From: Pseudanabaenaceae cyanobacterium SKYG29
GTDB taxonomy: Bacteria; Cyanobacteriota; Cyanobacteriia; Pseudanabaenales; Pseudanabaenaceae
Length of the DNA: 64,000 nt
Direction of reading: 5' to 3'
NCBI GenBank assembly: GCA_025055675.1
Contig: JANWWT010000005.1
Span: 62,001-126,000 of the forward strand
Both the position numbers and the translations under genes were made by a program. Below, in pieces: positions 46,560-55,136 of this stretch. The notes below the pieces were generated by a model, which had not been told where the DNA came from, ran no database searches, and was given only the letters and a program-made list of their open reading frames with translations. The first letter of the stretch is position 1; each line of letters starts with the position of its first letter.

Positions 46560-47903
46560 TTAAATTTTACTCTCAGTGATTTGTTGTAGAATAATAAGTT
46601 TAGCTTGCTGTTCGATAGTCACGGTTTTGGCGATGGGGATGATAGCCTGGATAAGGCGTTCTGCTTGGGATTGTTCCCCGTCTTGGAGATGTAGATCAAT
46701 TAAATCAAAGTAGGGGGGAATGTAGTTGGGGTCGATAAAAATCATACGGCGCAGGTATTCTTTGGCTTGCTCCCGATCGCTTTGTTCTTCGGCAATTTGG
46801 GCAAGGAGATGGAGAGCCTCTAGGCAGGCGTGGTCTTCCGCCAAGATTTGTTGACAGATTTTTTGGCTAGCTTGGTATTGACCCTGGTTGGCATAGGCTG
46901 TAGCAACTAGTAGTAATGCTTCTGAGTCTTGGGGGTGGGAAGCTAACCACTCCTGCAGCTGCTCAATTGCCCCTAGATAGTTACCATCTTTTACCATTTG
47001 TTTACCTTTTTGTTTATGATTTTCCGGCAAAACTGGGACAAAAGGTATAGACTGAGTTAATTCATGGGAAATTTTAGTTGTTGGCATGCGGTAAGTGAGG
47101 GATTCGGCATGATTAATTAACTCTAAGGGAGCAATGGCTTGGGCTTGCAATTCTGTGTGTCCTGTGACTAGATATCCCCCTGGTTGCAGTAGATCAATGA
47201 ATTTCTGGACAACAACCTGAATCTTATCGACATCAAAATAAATAAAGACATTACGACAGATGATCAAATCAACATTGCCTCTAGTAAAGAGAGCTAGTTC
47301 ATCTTCTACAAGATTGCACTGGTAAAATTGCACGCCCTGCTTCAAAGATGGCACAACTTCCCACCCCTCCAGGTGCCGACGGAAATATAACGATCGGTAG
47401 TGGTTTTCTACGCCCCTAAATGACCATTCGGAGTAGATACCCCGTTTGGCCTTCTCGATCGCTTGCTGATTGATGTCAACTCCCACTAGGTTTATCTGCC
47501 AGTCCTGTAACTGATAGGGAATTTCTTGCAAAAGAATAGCGAGGGAGTAGACTTCTTCTCCTGTGGAACAACCTGCACTGAGAATGGTCAGTTGTTTTGC
47601 CTGTGCTTTGTTTTGCAGTAGGTCGGGTAGGATTTTTTCTCGTAACAAATTGATTTGTCCTCGATCCCGTAAAAAGTAACTTTCCCCTGTGGTAATTAGA
47701 GTAGCTAATTGGTCCCATTCTGCTTTTGCCTGATTCGATCGCAGTAGGTTGGCGTATTCTTTTTCATCTGTTAGTCCCAGATTTTTGATTCTTTGTCTAA
47801 TCTTTTGCTGCAGGTTGGTTTGGTCTTCCTGACGAATTCTGATGCCTGTCTTTTCCCGAATCAGTTCGACAATCGTGTGCCAACTAGGAGAATTAGGTGC
47901 CAT
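46560..47903 (-). CDS. cheR: Chemoreceptor methyltransferase CheR with C-terminal TPR
   Basis: 447 residues. N-terminal helical domain, then the SAM-binding methyltransferase: TTGESYFLRD, LSAGCSTGEEVYSLAI, VGVDINQQAIEKAKRGIYSEWSFRG, and DLIICRNVFIYFD. From about 305 two to three TPR units follow (YLGAIEQLQEWLASHPQDSEALLLVATAYANQGQY). TPR-tailed CheR proteins are known in systems whose receptors lack the NWETF tether, which fits the MCPs here. It transfers methyl groups to receptor glutamates. It lies upstream of the operon promoter, same strand. Confidence 0.93.
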   Translation of the reverse strand: MAPNSPSWHTIVELIREKTGIRIRQEDQTNLQQKIRQRIKNLGLTDEKEYANLLRSNQAKAEWDQLATLITTGESYFLRDRGQINLLREKILPDLLQNKAQAKQLTILSAGCSTGEEVYSLAILLQEIPYQLQDWQINLVGVDINQQAIEKAKRGIYSEWSFRGVENHYRSLYFRRHLEGWEVVPSLKQGVQFYQCNLVEDELALFTRGNVDLIICRNVFIYFDVDKIQVVVQKFIDLLQPGGYLVTGHTELQAQAIAPLELINHAESLTYRMPTTKISHELTQSIPFVPVLPENHKQKGKQMVKDGNYLGAIEQLQEWLASHPQDSEALLLVATAYANQGQYQASQKICQQILAEDHACLEALHLLAQIAEEQSDREQAKEYLRRMIFIDPNYIPPYFDLIDLHLQDGEQSQAERLIQAIIPIAKTVTIEQQAKLIILQQITESKI

Positions 47904-47949
47904 TAGTTACTGTTCTGTGTTAGCCTAGACTCGATTATAGCTTGGGGCT

Positions 47950-48810
47950 ATGGTGCAAAAAACGATCGGGGCAGCGGTCTCTCTGACAGGTGTTGGTCTG
48001 CATAGTGGTAAAGTAACTACAGTCACGCTTGCACCTGCTCCTGCCAATACAGGTAGATATTTTGTGATAAACGGTCACACTGTGCCTGCCAGGGTTACAG
48101 AAGTGAAAGGGACTGTCCTATCCACGGAAATAGGTGGGGTGCGCACGGTGGAACATCTCCTCAGCGCTCTGTGGGGAATGGGCATCGACAATGTGGCTAT
48201 TGAGGTGGAGGGGGAAGAGATACCGATCGGGGATGGCTCCGCTCTACCCTGGGTAGAACTAATTGCCCAAGCAGGAATTGTTACTCAAGCAGAAAGGAAT
48301 CCACCTCCAGTTTTGTCACGTCCTGTCTGGGTGCAAGAGGGCGATCGATTTGTGGTGGCGCTGCCTGCCCCCCAACTGCAATTCACCTACGGTATTGATT
48401 TTCCCACCAGGGCGATCGGGGTACAGTGGTTCACTTGGATGCCTGCATTGACAAGCTCTGGTTCGACAAGCTCTGGTTCGACAAGCTCTGGTTCGACAAG
48501 CTCACCAGACAGAAGGAATAGTTATGTCACAGAAGTTGCGCCTGCGCGTACCTTCACAATGGCTGATCAGGTGGAAAAATTACGGTCTCAGGGTCTAATT
48601 CAGGGGGGCAGTTTGGAGAATGCGATCGTGTGTGACCAGGAAAAATGGCTGAATCCACCCCTGCGCTTTCCCGATGAACCCTGCCGTCATAAATTGCTGG
48701 ATTTAATTGGTGATTTGAGTTTGGTGCCCCACCTGCCCGTCGCTCATTACATAGCCTACAAAGCTAGTCACAATTTACACATACAGCTAGCCCGATCGTT
48801 GTCTGAGTAG
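47950..48810 (+). CDS. lpxC: UDP-3-O-acyl-N-acetylglucosamine deacetylase LpxC, with in-frame tandem repeat
   Basis: 286 residues. Zinc metalloenzyme that commits UDP-GlcNAc to lipid A synthesis. Motifs: GVGLHSGK, RTVEHLLSALWGMGIDN (zinc His), VAPARTF, CRHKLLDLIGDL (second His and Asp), and the C-terminal VAHYIAYKASHNLH with the catalytic His. Between residues about 167 and 186 a Ser/Thr/Gly insert (TSSGS repeated) comes from a 15-bp DNA repeat; the frame is kept and all catalytic motifs remain. Divergent from cheR with a 46-nt gap. Confidence 0.94.
   Translation: MVQKTIGAAVSLTGVGLHSGKVTTVTLAPAPANTGRYFVINGHTVPARVTEVKGTVLSTEIGGVRTVEHLLSALWGMGIDNVAIEVEGEEIPIGDGSALPWVELIAQAGIVTQAERNPPPVLSRPVWVQEGDRFVVALPAPQLQFTYGIDFPTRAIGVQWFTWMPALTSSGSTSSGSTSSGSTSSPDRRNSYVTEVAPARTFTMADQVEKLRSQGLIQGGSLENAIVCDQEKWLNPPLRFPDEPCRHKLLDLIGDLSLVPHLPVAHYIAYKASHNLHIQLARSLSE
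48450..48503 (+). repeat. 15-bp tandem repeat inside lpxC, 3.6 copies
   Basis: The unit GACAAGCTCTGGTTC occurs three times exactly (48450-48464, 48465-48479, 48480-48494), followed by a 9-bp partial copy. Being a multiple of three it adds five residues per copy without breaking the frame. The copies are identical, so expansion looks recent. Confidence 0.95.
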
Positions 48811-48871
48811 GGGGAACCTGGCGGTTAAACTAGCTGTCTGTACAGTCATCCACTGCGGGAAAGAAAAAGAT

Positions 48872-49522
48872 ATGACCAAACAATTTTTAGTCGGTGTGCT
48901 GGGTGTACTGCTAGCTAGTCCTGTGGTTGCCCAAGGGACTATTATGCGTCGATCGCCTTCCTTCCGTAATTTACCCAGTGCTACTCCCCCTAGCTCCACT
49001 ACCATCAGTCAACGGTTCACTTTAAGCCCTGGGCAGCGGTTGGTGACTCGCTACGCGGGCAAAGAGACTCTCTACATCTCCACGGGACAGACTTTAGCCG
49101 CAGAGCTGGTAGTAGCTCAACCTGTGGTAGCGGAAAATGGTACAACCCTGATTCCGACGGGGGCAATTGTGCGGGGGGAATTTGTTCCTGCCCCTGGCGG
49201 TTCCCGCTTCATTGCTAAAGAACTCACTACCAGGGGTGTAACGGTCACTTTGGGGGCAGAGTCGGAATTAATCAACGATGTCAAAGACCCTAGAGAAACT
49301 ACAACGGGCAGTATCGTTGGGGATGCTGCCTTGGGAGCTGCCGCCGCTGCTATTTTGGCAGGAATTACGGGCGATCGTGCCATTGCTACCGAGGAGGTTT
49401 TAGCAGGAGCTGCCGCTGGTGTGATTATTGGTAACGTCACGGCTCCCCAGGTCGTAGTGATTCCCCCTGATAGCATTGTCAACTTGACAACTACCCGTAA
49501 CCTTGTCTTCGGTACGCCCTAG
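48872..49522 (+). CDS. Secreted protein of unknown function
   Basis: 216 residues. Signal peptide with cleavage likely after SPVVAQ (about residue 21). The mature part has a Ser/Thr/Pro-rich start, a beta-rich middle ([27 protein letters not shown]) and an Ala/Gly-rich hydrophobic stretch (about 150-190, [19 protein letters not shown]... AAAGVIIGN) that could be a glycine-zipper membrane segment. The end ([18 protein letters not shown]) resembles the C-terminus of glycine-zipper secreted proteins. The 3' end overlaps clpP by 4 nt, convergent. I do not recognise a characterised family. Confidence 0.75.
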   Translation: MTKQFLVGVLGVLLASPVVAQGTIMRRSPSFRNLPSATPPSSTTISQRFTLSPGQRLVTRYAGKETLYISTGQTLAAELVVAQPVVAENGTTLIPTGAIVRGEFVPAPGGSRFIAKELTTRGVTVTLGAESELINDVKDPRETTTGSIVGDAALGAAAAAILAGITGDRAIATEEVLAGAAAGVIIGNVTAPQVVVIPPDSIVNLTTTRNLVFGTP

Positions 49523-50112
49523 GCTGGTCCTTCAATCACCCGATCGATTAACCCATACTCTTTTGCCTCGTAGGCAGACATGTAGTAATCGCGGTTCATG
49601 TCCCGTTCGATTTTTTCCAGGGGTTGTCCTGTGCGTTTGGCGTATTCTTCGTTGAGGCGGCGGCGCAGACGCAAAATCTCCTTGGCTTCGATGGCAATAT
49701 CGGAGGCTTGACCGCGAATTCCCCCAGAGGGCTGGTGAATCATGATGCGGGAGTGGGGAAGCGCAAACCGTTTACCTTTGGTGCCCGCCATCAGCAAAAA
49801 TGACCCCATAGAGGCTGCCAAACCAATGCAAATGGTGCAGACATCGGCTTTGATGTGTTGCATAGTGTCAAAAATGGCAAGACCTGCACTGACGGAACCA
49901 CCAGGGGAATTGATGTAGATGTAAATGTCTTTGTCCTTATCTTCGGAGTCCATGTACAAAAGACGGGCAATGACAGAATTAGCTAAACCATCGGTCACTT
50001 CCCCACTGATGAAAATGATCCGTTCTAAAGACAGGCGTTCGTAAATGCTAATCCACTGGGTGAATGAGTCGCCAGGGTAACGGTAGGGAACTTTGGGAAT
50101 TCCAATCGGCAT
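49519..50112 (-). CDS. clpP: ATP-dependent Clp protease proteolytic subunit ClpP (catalytic)
   Basis: 197 residues. Full catalytic triad by pattern: Ser in GLAASMGSF, His in IMIHQPSGG, Asp in MNRDYYMS. Third gene of clpR-clpP-clpP. It resembles the cyanobacterial ClpP that partners ClpR ([26 protein letters not shown] start, split here). It starts 2 nt after the middle clpP stop. Confidence 0.93.
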   Translation of the reverse strand: MPIGIPKVPYRYPGDSFTQWISIYERLSLERIIFISGEVTDGLANSVIARLLYMDSEDKDKDIYIYINSPGGSVSAGLAIFDTMQHIKADVCTICIGLAASMGSFLLMAGTKGKRFALPHSRIMIHQPSGGIRGQASDIAIEAKEILRLRRRLNEEYAKRTGQPLEKIERDMNRDYYMSAYEAKEYGLIDRVIEGPA

Positions 50113-50114
50113 AT

Positions 50115-50708
50115 CTACTCCTTCGGTTCTAGTACTTTGTCGATCAATCCATATTCCTTCGCCGCCTGGGCGGTGAGATAAAAATCCCGCTGTTGGTCTT
50201 TCTCCAGTTTCTCCATCGGTTGTCCTGTATGCAGATGGAGGATTTCGTTAATACGGCGATCGAGGCGGAGGATTTCCTCTGCTTCAATCTCAATGTCGCT
50301 CGCCTGGCCTTCCACACTGCCTGAGGATTGGTGCAACATGATTTCCGCATTGGGGAGGGCAAACCGCTTACCCTTGGTGCCCGCTGCCAAAATCACCGCT
50401 GCCATGGACATCGCCATACCCACTGCGATCGTGCAAACATCGGCTTTGATGCACTGCATTGTGTCATAGATGGCTAAGCCCGCCCGCACCGAACCGCCAG
50501 GGGAATTGATGTAGATGTAGATGTCTTTGTCTTTATCTTCCGAGTCCATGTAGAGGAGACGGGCAACGACGGAATTAGCTAGACCATCGGAGATTCTGCC
50601 CCCCAAAAAGATAATTCGCTCTAGGGACAGACGTTCGTAGATGGAAATCCACTGGGTGTAGTTACTTTGGGGGAAACGATAGGGGACACGGGGGGTGTAC
50701 ACTGCCAT
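50115..50708 (-). CDS. clpP: ATP-dependent Clp protease proteolytic subunit ClpP (second catalytic copy)
   Basis: 197 residues, close to the downstream copy (shared [37 protein letters not shown]). The active-site region is [15 protein letters not shown]: the Ser aligns with the catalytic one but its neighbours differ (AMSMA for AASMG). His is in IMLHQSSG and Asp in QQRDFYLT. Probably active, but the altered oxyanion neighbourhood is worth note. Middle gene of the three. Confidence 0.9.
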   Translation of the reverse strand: MAVYTPRVPYRFPQSNYTQWISIYERLSLERIIFLGGRISDGLANSVVARLLYMDSEDKDKDIYIYINSPGGSVRAGLAIYDTMQCIKADVCTIAVGMAMSMAAVILAAGTKGKRFALPNAEIMLHQSSGSVEGQASDIEIEAEEILRLDRRINEILHLHTGQPMEKLEKDQQRDFYLTAQAAKEYGLIDKVLEPKE

Positions 50709-50711
50709 ATT

Positions 50712-51401
50712 TTAGGCTCCTACCGCGGCAGGAATGGCTTTGGGCAAGTCTTTGGGACTTTCCAGCACTTTGTCGATGATGCCGTACTCCTTAGCTTCCT
50801 GGGGAGTCATGTAGAACATTCTGTCCATGTCCTTGGCAATTTTTTCAGGGGGTTGCCCTGTGTTCTTTGCTAAAATGTCGATCATTGCCTGCTTGTTAGC
50901 CAGGACTTCCTGAGCTTGAATTTGAATATCGGTAGCTTGTCCCCTAGCTTGCCGCTTGGCTTGGTGGAGAATAATGGTAGCGTTAGGCAGACTTGCCCGA
51001 TAACCCTTTGTGCCTGCTGAAAGAATCATCGCCGCCGTTCCCATCGCCTGCCCGATGCAAATGGTGTGGACGGGGGGTTTGATGTAGTTCATGGTGTCGC
51101 AAATAGCGAAAGCTTCCGTTTCGTAACCGATCGCGTCCCCTGTGTACCAGGAAGTACCTGTGGAGTTGATGTAGAGATAGATGGGCTTTTCCTTATCTTC
51201 GTACTGCAAATAGAGCAGCTGCGCCACAATTAGTTCTGTGACATCTACCCCTAGCTGGTCTTTGTACTCATCGGGGGATACCAGGGGCAGACCGAAATAA
51301 ATAATCCGTTCTTTCAACAACAGAGAAGGCAGGTCAGGGGGCGGCGTGCGGTAATAGGCATCGCCGTAGTAGTACGCAGATTGGACAGCTTGTGGTTGCA
51401 T
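50712..51401 (-). CDS. clpR: Clp protease subunit ClpR (non-catalytic)
   Basis: About 229 residues from ATG 51401; an upstream TTG at 51440 is less likely because AGGTG lies just before the ATG and known ClpR proteins begin near [20 protein letters not shown]. The site that holds the catalytic Ser in ClpP reads [15 protein letters not shown], so no Ser is in place, as in ClpR. ClpR joins ClpP in mixed rings of the essential cyanobacterial ClpCP3/R protease. First gene of the tandem; spacing to the next is 3 nt. Confidence 0.92.
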   Translation of the reverse strand: MQPQAVQSAYYYGDAYYRTPPPDLPSLLLKERIIYFGLPLVSPDEYKDQLGVDVTELIVAQLLYLQYEDKEKPIYLYINSTGTSWYTGDAIGYETEAFAICDTMNYIKPPVHTICIGQAMGTAAMILSAGTKGYRASLPNATIILHQAKRQARGQATDIQIQAQEVLANKQAMIDILAKNTGQPPEKIAKDMDRMFYMTPQEAKEYGIIDKVLESPKDLPKAIPAAVGA

Positions 51402-51485
51402 AGCACCTGGTTGTGAGATGGTATTGCTAGGGTAACACAAGGGTAAAGAGGGTTGTTATCCGCCCCTGTGGGGGAAACCGTCCGC

Positions 51486-52865
51486 TCATTGACTATGGAT
51501 AACTTGCTTGTAAGCCTCGTCCAGGACTTCGCTGAGGGTAGGATGGGCGTGTACTTGAAAAGCTAGCTGGTCAATGGTGACACGGTTGGCGATCGCTTGG
51601 GCGGCTTCGTGAATGAGATCGGAAGCATGGAGTCCGAAAATATGCACCCCCAGAAGTGTCCGATCGTCTTGGCGGTAAATTACTTTGGCTATCCCCTCTG
51701 TCTCCCCTTCGGCAATTGCCTTGGAATTCCCCTTGAAGGAGGAACGCGTGACTCCAATGGTAAACCCTTCTGCTTCTGCCTTTGCCTGAGCCTGGGGTTC
51801 TGTCAGTCCCACAAAGCCTATTTCAGGATGGGTAAACACAGCTGCGGGAATACTCAAATAGTCCACCGTGCGGTTCCTCCCGCAAATATTCTCTACGACG
51901 GCAATGCCCTGGGCAGAGGCGGCATGGGCTAACATCATCTTGCCTGTCACATCCCCGATCGCCCACAGGTGATCCACTCCCGTTGCCATCCGATCGTCTA
52001 CTTCAATGAATCCCCGCTTGTTGGGAGATAGCCCTACATTCTCTAAGCCCAAATCGGCACTGAGGGGTACTCGCCCCGTCGCTACTAGACAGGCATCTAC
52101 TTCCAAAATTTCGCCGTTGGAGAGTTCGATCGTGACAGGACTGCCTGGGATGACTTTTTTGGCCAGTACCCCCGTGTAGGTCTCAATATCCCTGGGTTTG
52201 ATGAGGACCCGTTCGGCGAGTTTGGCAATATCGGGGTCAAAGCCAGGCATGAGGGTATCGAGGGCTTCGATCATAGTGATTTCACAGCCCAAGGCGGTGT
52301 AGATGTCGGAAAACTCCAAACCGATGTAGCCACTGCCGATAATCGCTACCCATTGGGGTAACCAATCTAACTTGATGCCTTCATCGCTGGTGAAGACTGT
52401 CTTGCCATCTACCTGAATTCCTGGGGGCACAAAGGGCTGGGAACCTGTGGCAATGATAATGTCCTGGGCAGTGTATAACCGATCGTTGACCTGCACCTTC
52501 TGCACCCCAGCAATTTTGCCCCTACCGTAAATCACATCTACCCCCAGTTGCTTAAGGCTGTTGGTGAGGGCAGTGCGCAGTTTTTCGACAGTGGTCTTGG
52601 CATGGTGGGCAATCTGAGCACGATCGAACTGTAGTTCTCCCACGTTGATCCCCAGTGCCCGCAGATGTTCTTTGGCTTGCAGTTCCCGCACTTTTCCCGC
52701 TGCTGCCAACAACGCCTTGGAGGGAATACACCCCCGATTGACGCAAGTACCACCCATATCCTGGGCTTCCACGATTGCTGTTTTTAAGCCCTGGGCCCTG
52801 GCATGGAGAGCGGCGGCATGCCCCCCCACCCCAGCACCAATGATGATTAAATCGTAGTCAAACAC
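51486..52865 (-). CDS. lpdA: Dihydrolipoamide dehydrogenase (E3)
   Basis: 459 residues. FAD site [16 protein letters not shown], redox disulfide [19 protein letters not shown] site [15 protein letters not shown], second FAD motif WAIGDVTG, and the C-terminal HAHPTLSE with the catalytic His-Glu pair. It reoxidises lipoamide in pyruvate dehydrogenase (and glycine cleavage) using NAD. Class I pyridine nucleotide disulfide oxidoreductase with all residues in place. About 85 nt upstream of clpR, same direction. Confidence 0.94.
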   Translation of the reverse strand: MFDYDLIIIGAGVGGHAAALHARAQGLKTAIVEAQDMGGTCVNRGCIPSKALLAAAGKVRELQAKEHLRALGINVGELQFDRAQIAHHAKTTVEKLRTALTNSLKQLGVDVIYGRGKIAGVQKVQVNDRLYTAQDIIIATGSQPFVPPGIQVDGKTVFTSDEGIKLDWLPQWVAIIGSGYIGLEFSDIYTALGCEITMIEALDTLMPGFDPDIAKLAERVLIKPRDIETYTGVLAKKVIPGSPVTIELSNGEILEVDACLVATGRVPLSADLGLENVGLSPNKRGFIEVDDRMATGVDHLWAIGDVTGKMMLAHAASAQGIAVVENICGRNRTVDYLSIPAAVFTHPEIGFVGLTEPQAQAKAEAEGFTIGVTRSSFKGNSKAIAEGETEGIAKVIYRQDDRTLLGVHIFGLHASDLIHEAAQAIANRVTIDQLAFQVHAHPTLSEVLDEAYKQVIHSQ

Positions 52866-52902
52866 TGCCTTCTTTTACCATTATGTGGAATAACTGGCTA
52901 TT

Positions 52903-53445
52903 TTACTGGGATTTTTTCCCGTCAAACCAGCGACCCCACCAATTTTTTGTTGTCTGGGGATAGTAGGGATAGCGAAAGTCCAGAAGCAGGACTATCCGTG
53001 TCTCCTGTCCGCGATGCCAGACCTCATGTTCCGTGGTGTCATCAAACACCAGACATTTACCCTCTTGCCAGGTTCTGATTTCTTCGCCAACGCGGATACT
53101 ACACCCTGCACAGCCCACTAACCCCAAGTGACAGCGTAAAACCCCATCGGCATAACCAGTGTGGGGGGCAATGTGAGTACCTGGTCTTAAAGCGGAAAAG
53201 CCCGCCGTGACTAGCCCTGGTATTTCTCTGACTAGTGCTGTTGTCTGGGGACAGAGTTGGGTATTGCCTGCAATTTCCACGCCGAAGGCAATCAAACCAA
53301 ATACAGCCCACCCCTCTTGGTATAAATGCCGCTCGGGCCAAGCTAAGAACCGTTCCTGCTTGACCGCCAGGGCTTCATCTCTGATGATCTGCCAGTTGGC
53401 TTCCAGGTCAGTCGTGAAGGGGAAATCCCGTTTGTCTTTGAGCAT
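52903..53445 (-). CDS. Aspartyl/asparaginyl beta-hydroxylase family protein
   Basis: 180 residues, one 2-oxoglutarate/Fe(II) dioxygenase domain of the AspH type. Iron ligands His95 (HIAPHTGYADGVLRCHLGL) and His140 (HEVW) match those of AspH; the 2-oxoglutarate-binding Arg is in RCHLGL or RIVLLLDF. No membrane segment or extra domain, so a soluble hydroxylase. The substrate is unknown. Its ATG overlaps the stop of a 52-codon ORF in TAATG, so its translation depends on that ORF. Confidence 0.85.
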   Translation of the reverse strand: MLKDKRDFPFTTDLEANWQIIRDEALAVKQERFLAWPERHLYQEGWAVFGLIAFGVEIAGNTQLCPQTTALVREIPGLVTAGFSALRPGTHIAPHTGYADGVLRCHLGLVGCAGCSIRVGEEIRTWQEGKCLVFDDTTEHEVWHRGQETRIVLLLDFRYPYYPQTTKNWWGRWFDGKKSQ

Positions 53446-53603
53446 TAGGCAAATGCCCGCTTGACCAGAATGGCAATCGTCTTACCGAGAGCTTGCAGGA
53501 TGCCCCTGATGCCCCCCATCTGCTGTAGGAGCCTAAACATAAATACAACCCAATGCCATGCCTTGATTAGTTCTCCTTGCCATGCTTTCTGTCTTGTATC
53601 CAT
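53445..53603 (-). CDS. Small cationic protein, 52 residues, coupled to the hydroxylase gene
   Basis: Not recognised in any family. It begins MDTRQKAWQGELIKAW and ends GKTIAILVKRAFA. It is basic, has one amphipathic/hydrophobic helix (about 14-27, HWVVFMFRLLQQ) and a second near 38-52. Support for a real gene: the stop overlaps the next ATG (TAATG), and a sigma70-like promoter lies 39 nt upstream with nothing else to serve. Against: no good ribosome site before the ATG at 53603. It could be a leader peptide controlling the hydroxylase or the hydroxylase's substrate; both are guesses. Confidence 0.5.
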   Translation of the reverse strand: MDTRQKAWQGELIKAWHWVVFMFRLLQQMGGIRGILQALGKTIAILVKRAFA

Positions 53604-53641
53604 GCGTGTATCAGTATTGTTTGTTACTAACGGACGCTTTT

Positions 53642-53670
53642 ATTTTAGGTTAGTAGTAGTAAACCTGCAA
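53642..53670 (-). promoter_or_regulatory. Sigma70-like promoter for the small ORF and hydroxylase
   Basis: Minus strand TTGCAG (53665-53670) and TAAAAT (53642-53647) are 17 nt apart, upstream of the ORF at 53445-53603. It overlaps the short divergent gap to the TPR gene starting at 53679. Confidence 0.55.
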
Positions 53671-53678
53671 AACTAACC

Positions 53679-55136
53679 ATGCAGAGAGCGATCGGTTTGT
53701 TGTTTGCCTTTCTCCTATCCCCTGTTCTCCTTGCCCAAGAGAACCCCATTTTGTTGTTGCAGCAGGCTAATACCCTTAGGGAGCAAAATAAACTGGAGGA
53801 GGCGGAAAAGGTCTATCGCCAAGTCATCAGCCTTAATCCCCAGTTGGTGCTCGCCTACTACGGGCTGGGGGTAACTCTGAGGCAGAGGGGTGACCTCAAC
53901 GGTGCTGTCAATGCCCAGCGGGAAGCTCTCAAACTTGACCCCAATTATGTTCCTGCCCACTACAGTTTAGGTCTAGCTCTCTTCCAGAAGGGGGACATCA
54001 CAGGTGCCATTAGCGCTTACCAAAAAGTCATCCAGCTCAGTAAACCAGAACCTAGCTTGGCTCCCACTTACTACAATTTGGGTCTAGCGGAGGAAAAACG
54101 GCAAAATTGGACGGGAGCGATCGAGGCATTCCAGGCGGCTATTAAACTGGACCCCAATTACGGGCTTGCCTACACTGGCTTGGGTATGGCGCTGCGGAAA
54201 CAGGGGAAACGCCAGGAAGCGATCGAGACACTGCGCAAGGCTGTTTCCATGCAACCTGACAATGTCACGGCTCAGTTTGCTCTAGGGGTTGCTCTCCATG
54301 AGGAGAAAGATTATAAGGGGGCAGTAACTGCCTACCGATCGGTTTTGGCGCAGCGACCTGACTTCCCCAATGCCCACTACAATTTAGCGATCGCTCTCAC
54401 TGCTGCGGGGGATGTAGAAGGGGCGGCAGCTGCCTACGGAGAAGCAATTAAACGGGATGACCGCAATCCCGACCTCTACAACGCCTGGGGTAATACCCTC
54501 CTGCAGATTGGTAAAATTACAGAAGCTCAAGCCGCTTTTAGCCGCAGTCTGGTACTGCAAGCCCGTAATCCCGTTGCCCTCAATGGTATTGGTCTCAGCT
54601 ACCGGCGGCAGGGGAATCTGGAAAAAGCGATCGAGTCCTACCGTAAAGCTATTCAAATTAGCCCCCAGTATGCCGCTGCCCACAACAATTTGGGGAGAGC
54701 TTACGCCGATCGCAAGGAATATGACCAAGCTATTGCTGCCTTTCGCGAGGCGATTAAAGTTGACCCCCAAAATGCTATTGCCTACAGCAATCTCGGCAAT
54801 CTTTTACGGACACAGGGGGATATAGAGGGAGCCATCAAAGCCCTGCAACAAGCCATCAGTTTGGGGAAAGAGGAAATTTGGGTGGATTACACTAGCCTAG
54901 GGCTAGCCCTGGTAGAACAAAACAAACTGGAGGAAGCACTGCAAGCCTACCAGCAATCCCTCAAGGAAAACCCCAACTATGCTCTTACCCATTGGGCAGT
55001 GGGAGCACTCTATAGCCGCAGGGGGGATAAACAACAGGCACTTACCCACTACCAAACTGCCCTCAAACTGTATGAGTCAGTGGGGGACAAAGAATGGATC
55101 GAGCGGGTGCAACAGTCAATCAAAGCCTTACAGTGA
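53679..55136 (+). CDS. Exported tetratricopeptide-repeat protein
   Basis: 485 residues. Signal peptide ending near LLAQE (about residue 20). The rest is an unbroken run of about 12-13 TPR units, each with the 34-residue A/Y/A pattern (for example PNYVPAHYSLGLALFQKGDITGAISAYQKVIQL). TPR solenoids bind peptides and assemble complexes; in the periplasm such proteins often serve the cell envelope or secretion. No enzyme domain. The 3' end overlaps the RND pump gene by 9 nt, convergent. Confidence 0.9.
   Translation: MQRAIGLLFAFLLSPVLLAQENPILLLQQANTLREQNKLEEAEKVYRQVISLNPQLVLAYYGLGVTLRQRGDLNGAVNAQREALKLDPNYVPAHYSLGLALFQKGDITGAISAYQKVIQLSKPEPSLAPTYYNLGLAEEKRQNWTGAIEAFQAAIKLDPNYGLAYTGLGMALRKQGKRQEAIETLRKAVSMQPDNVTAQFALGVALHEEKDYKGAVTAYRSVLAQRPDFPNAHYNLAIALTAAGDVEGAAAAYGEAIKRDDRNPDLYNAWGNTLLQIGKITEAQAAFSRSLVLQARNPVALNGIGLSYRRQGNLEKAIESYRKAIQISPQYAAAHNNLGRAYADRKEYDQAIAAFREAIKVDPQNAIAYSNLGNLLRTQGDIEGAIKALQQAISLGKEEIWVDYTSLGLALVEQNKLEEALQAYQQSLKENPNYALTHWAVGALYSRRGDKQQALTHYQTALKLYESVGDKEWIERVQQSIKALQ

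Noticed and set aside
48450-48503. Short CRISPR-like array
   Set aside because: Units are contiguous 15-mers without spacers and lie in frame in lpxC.
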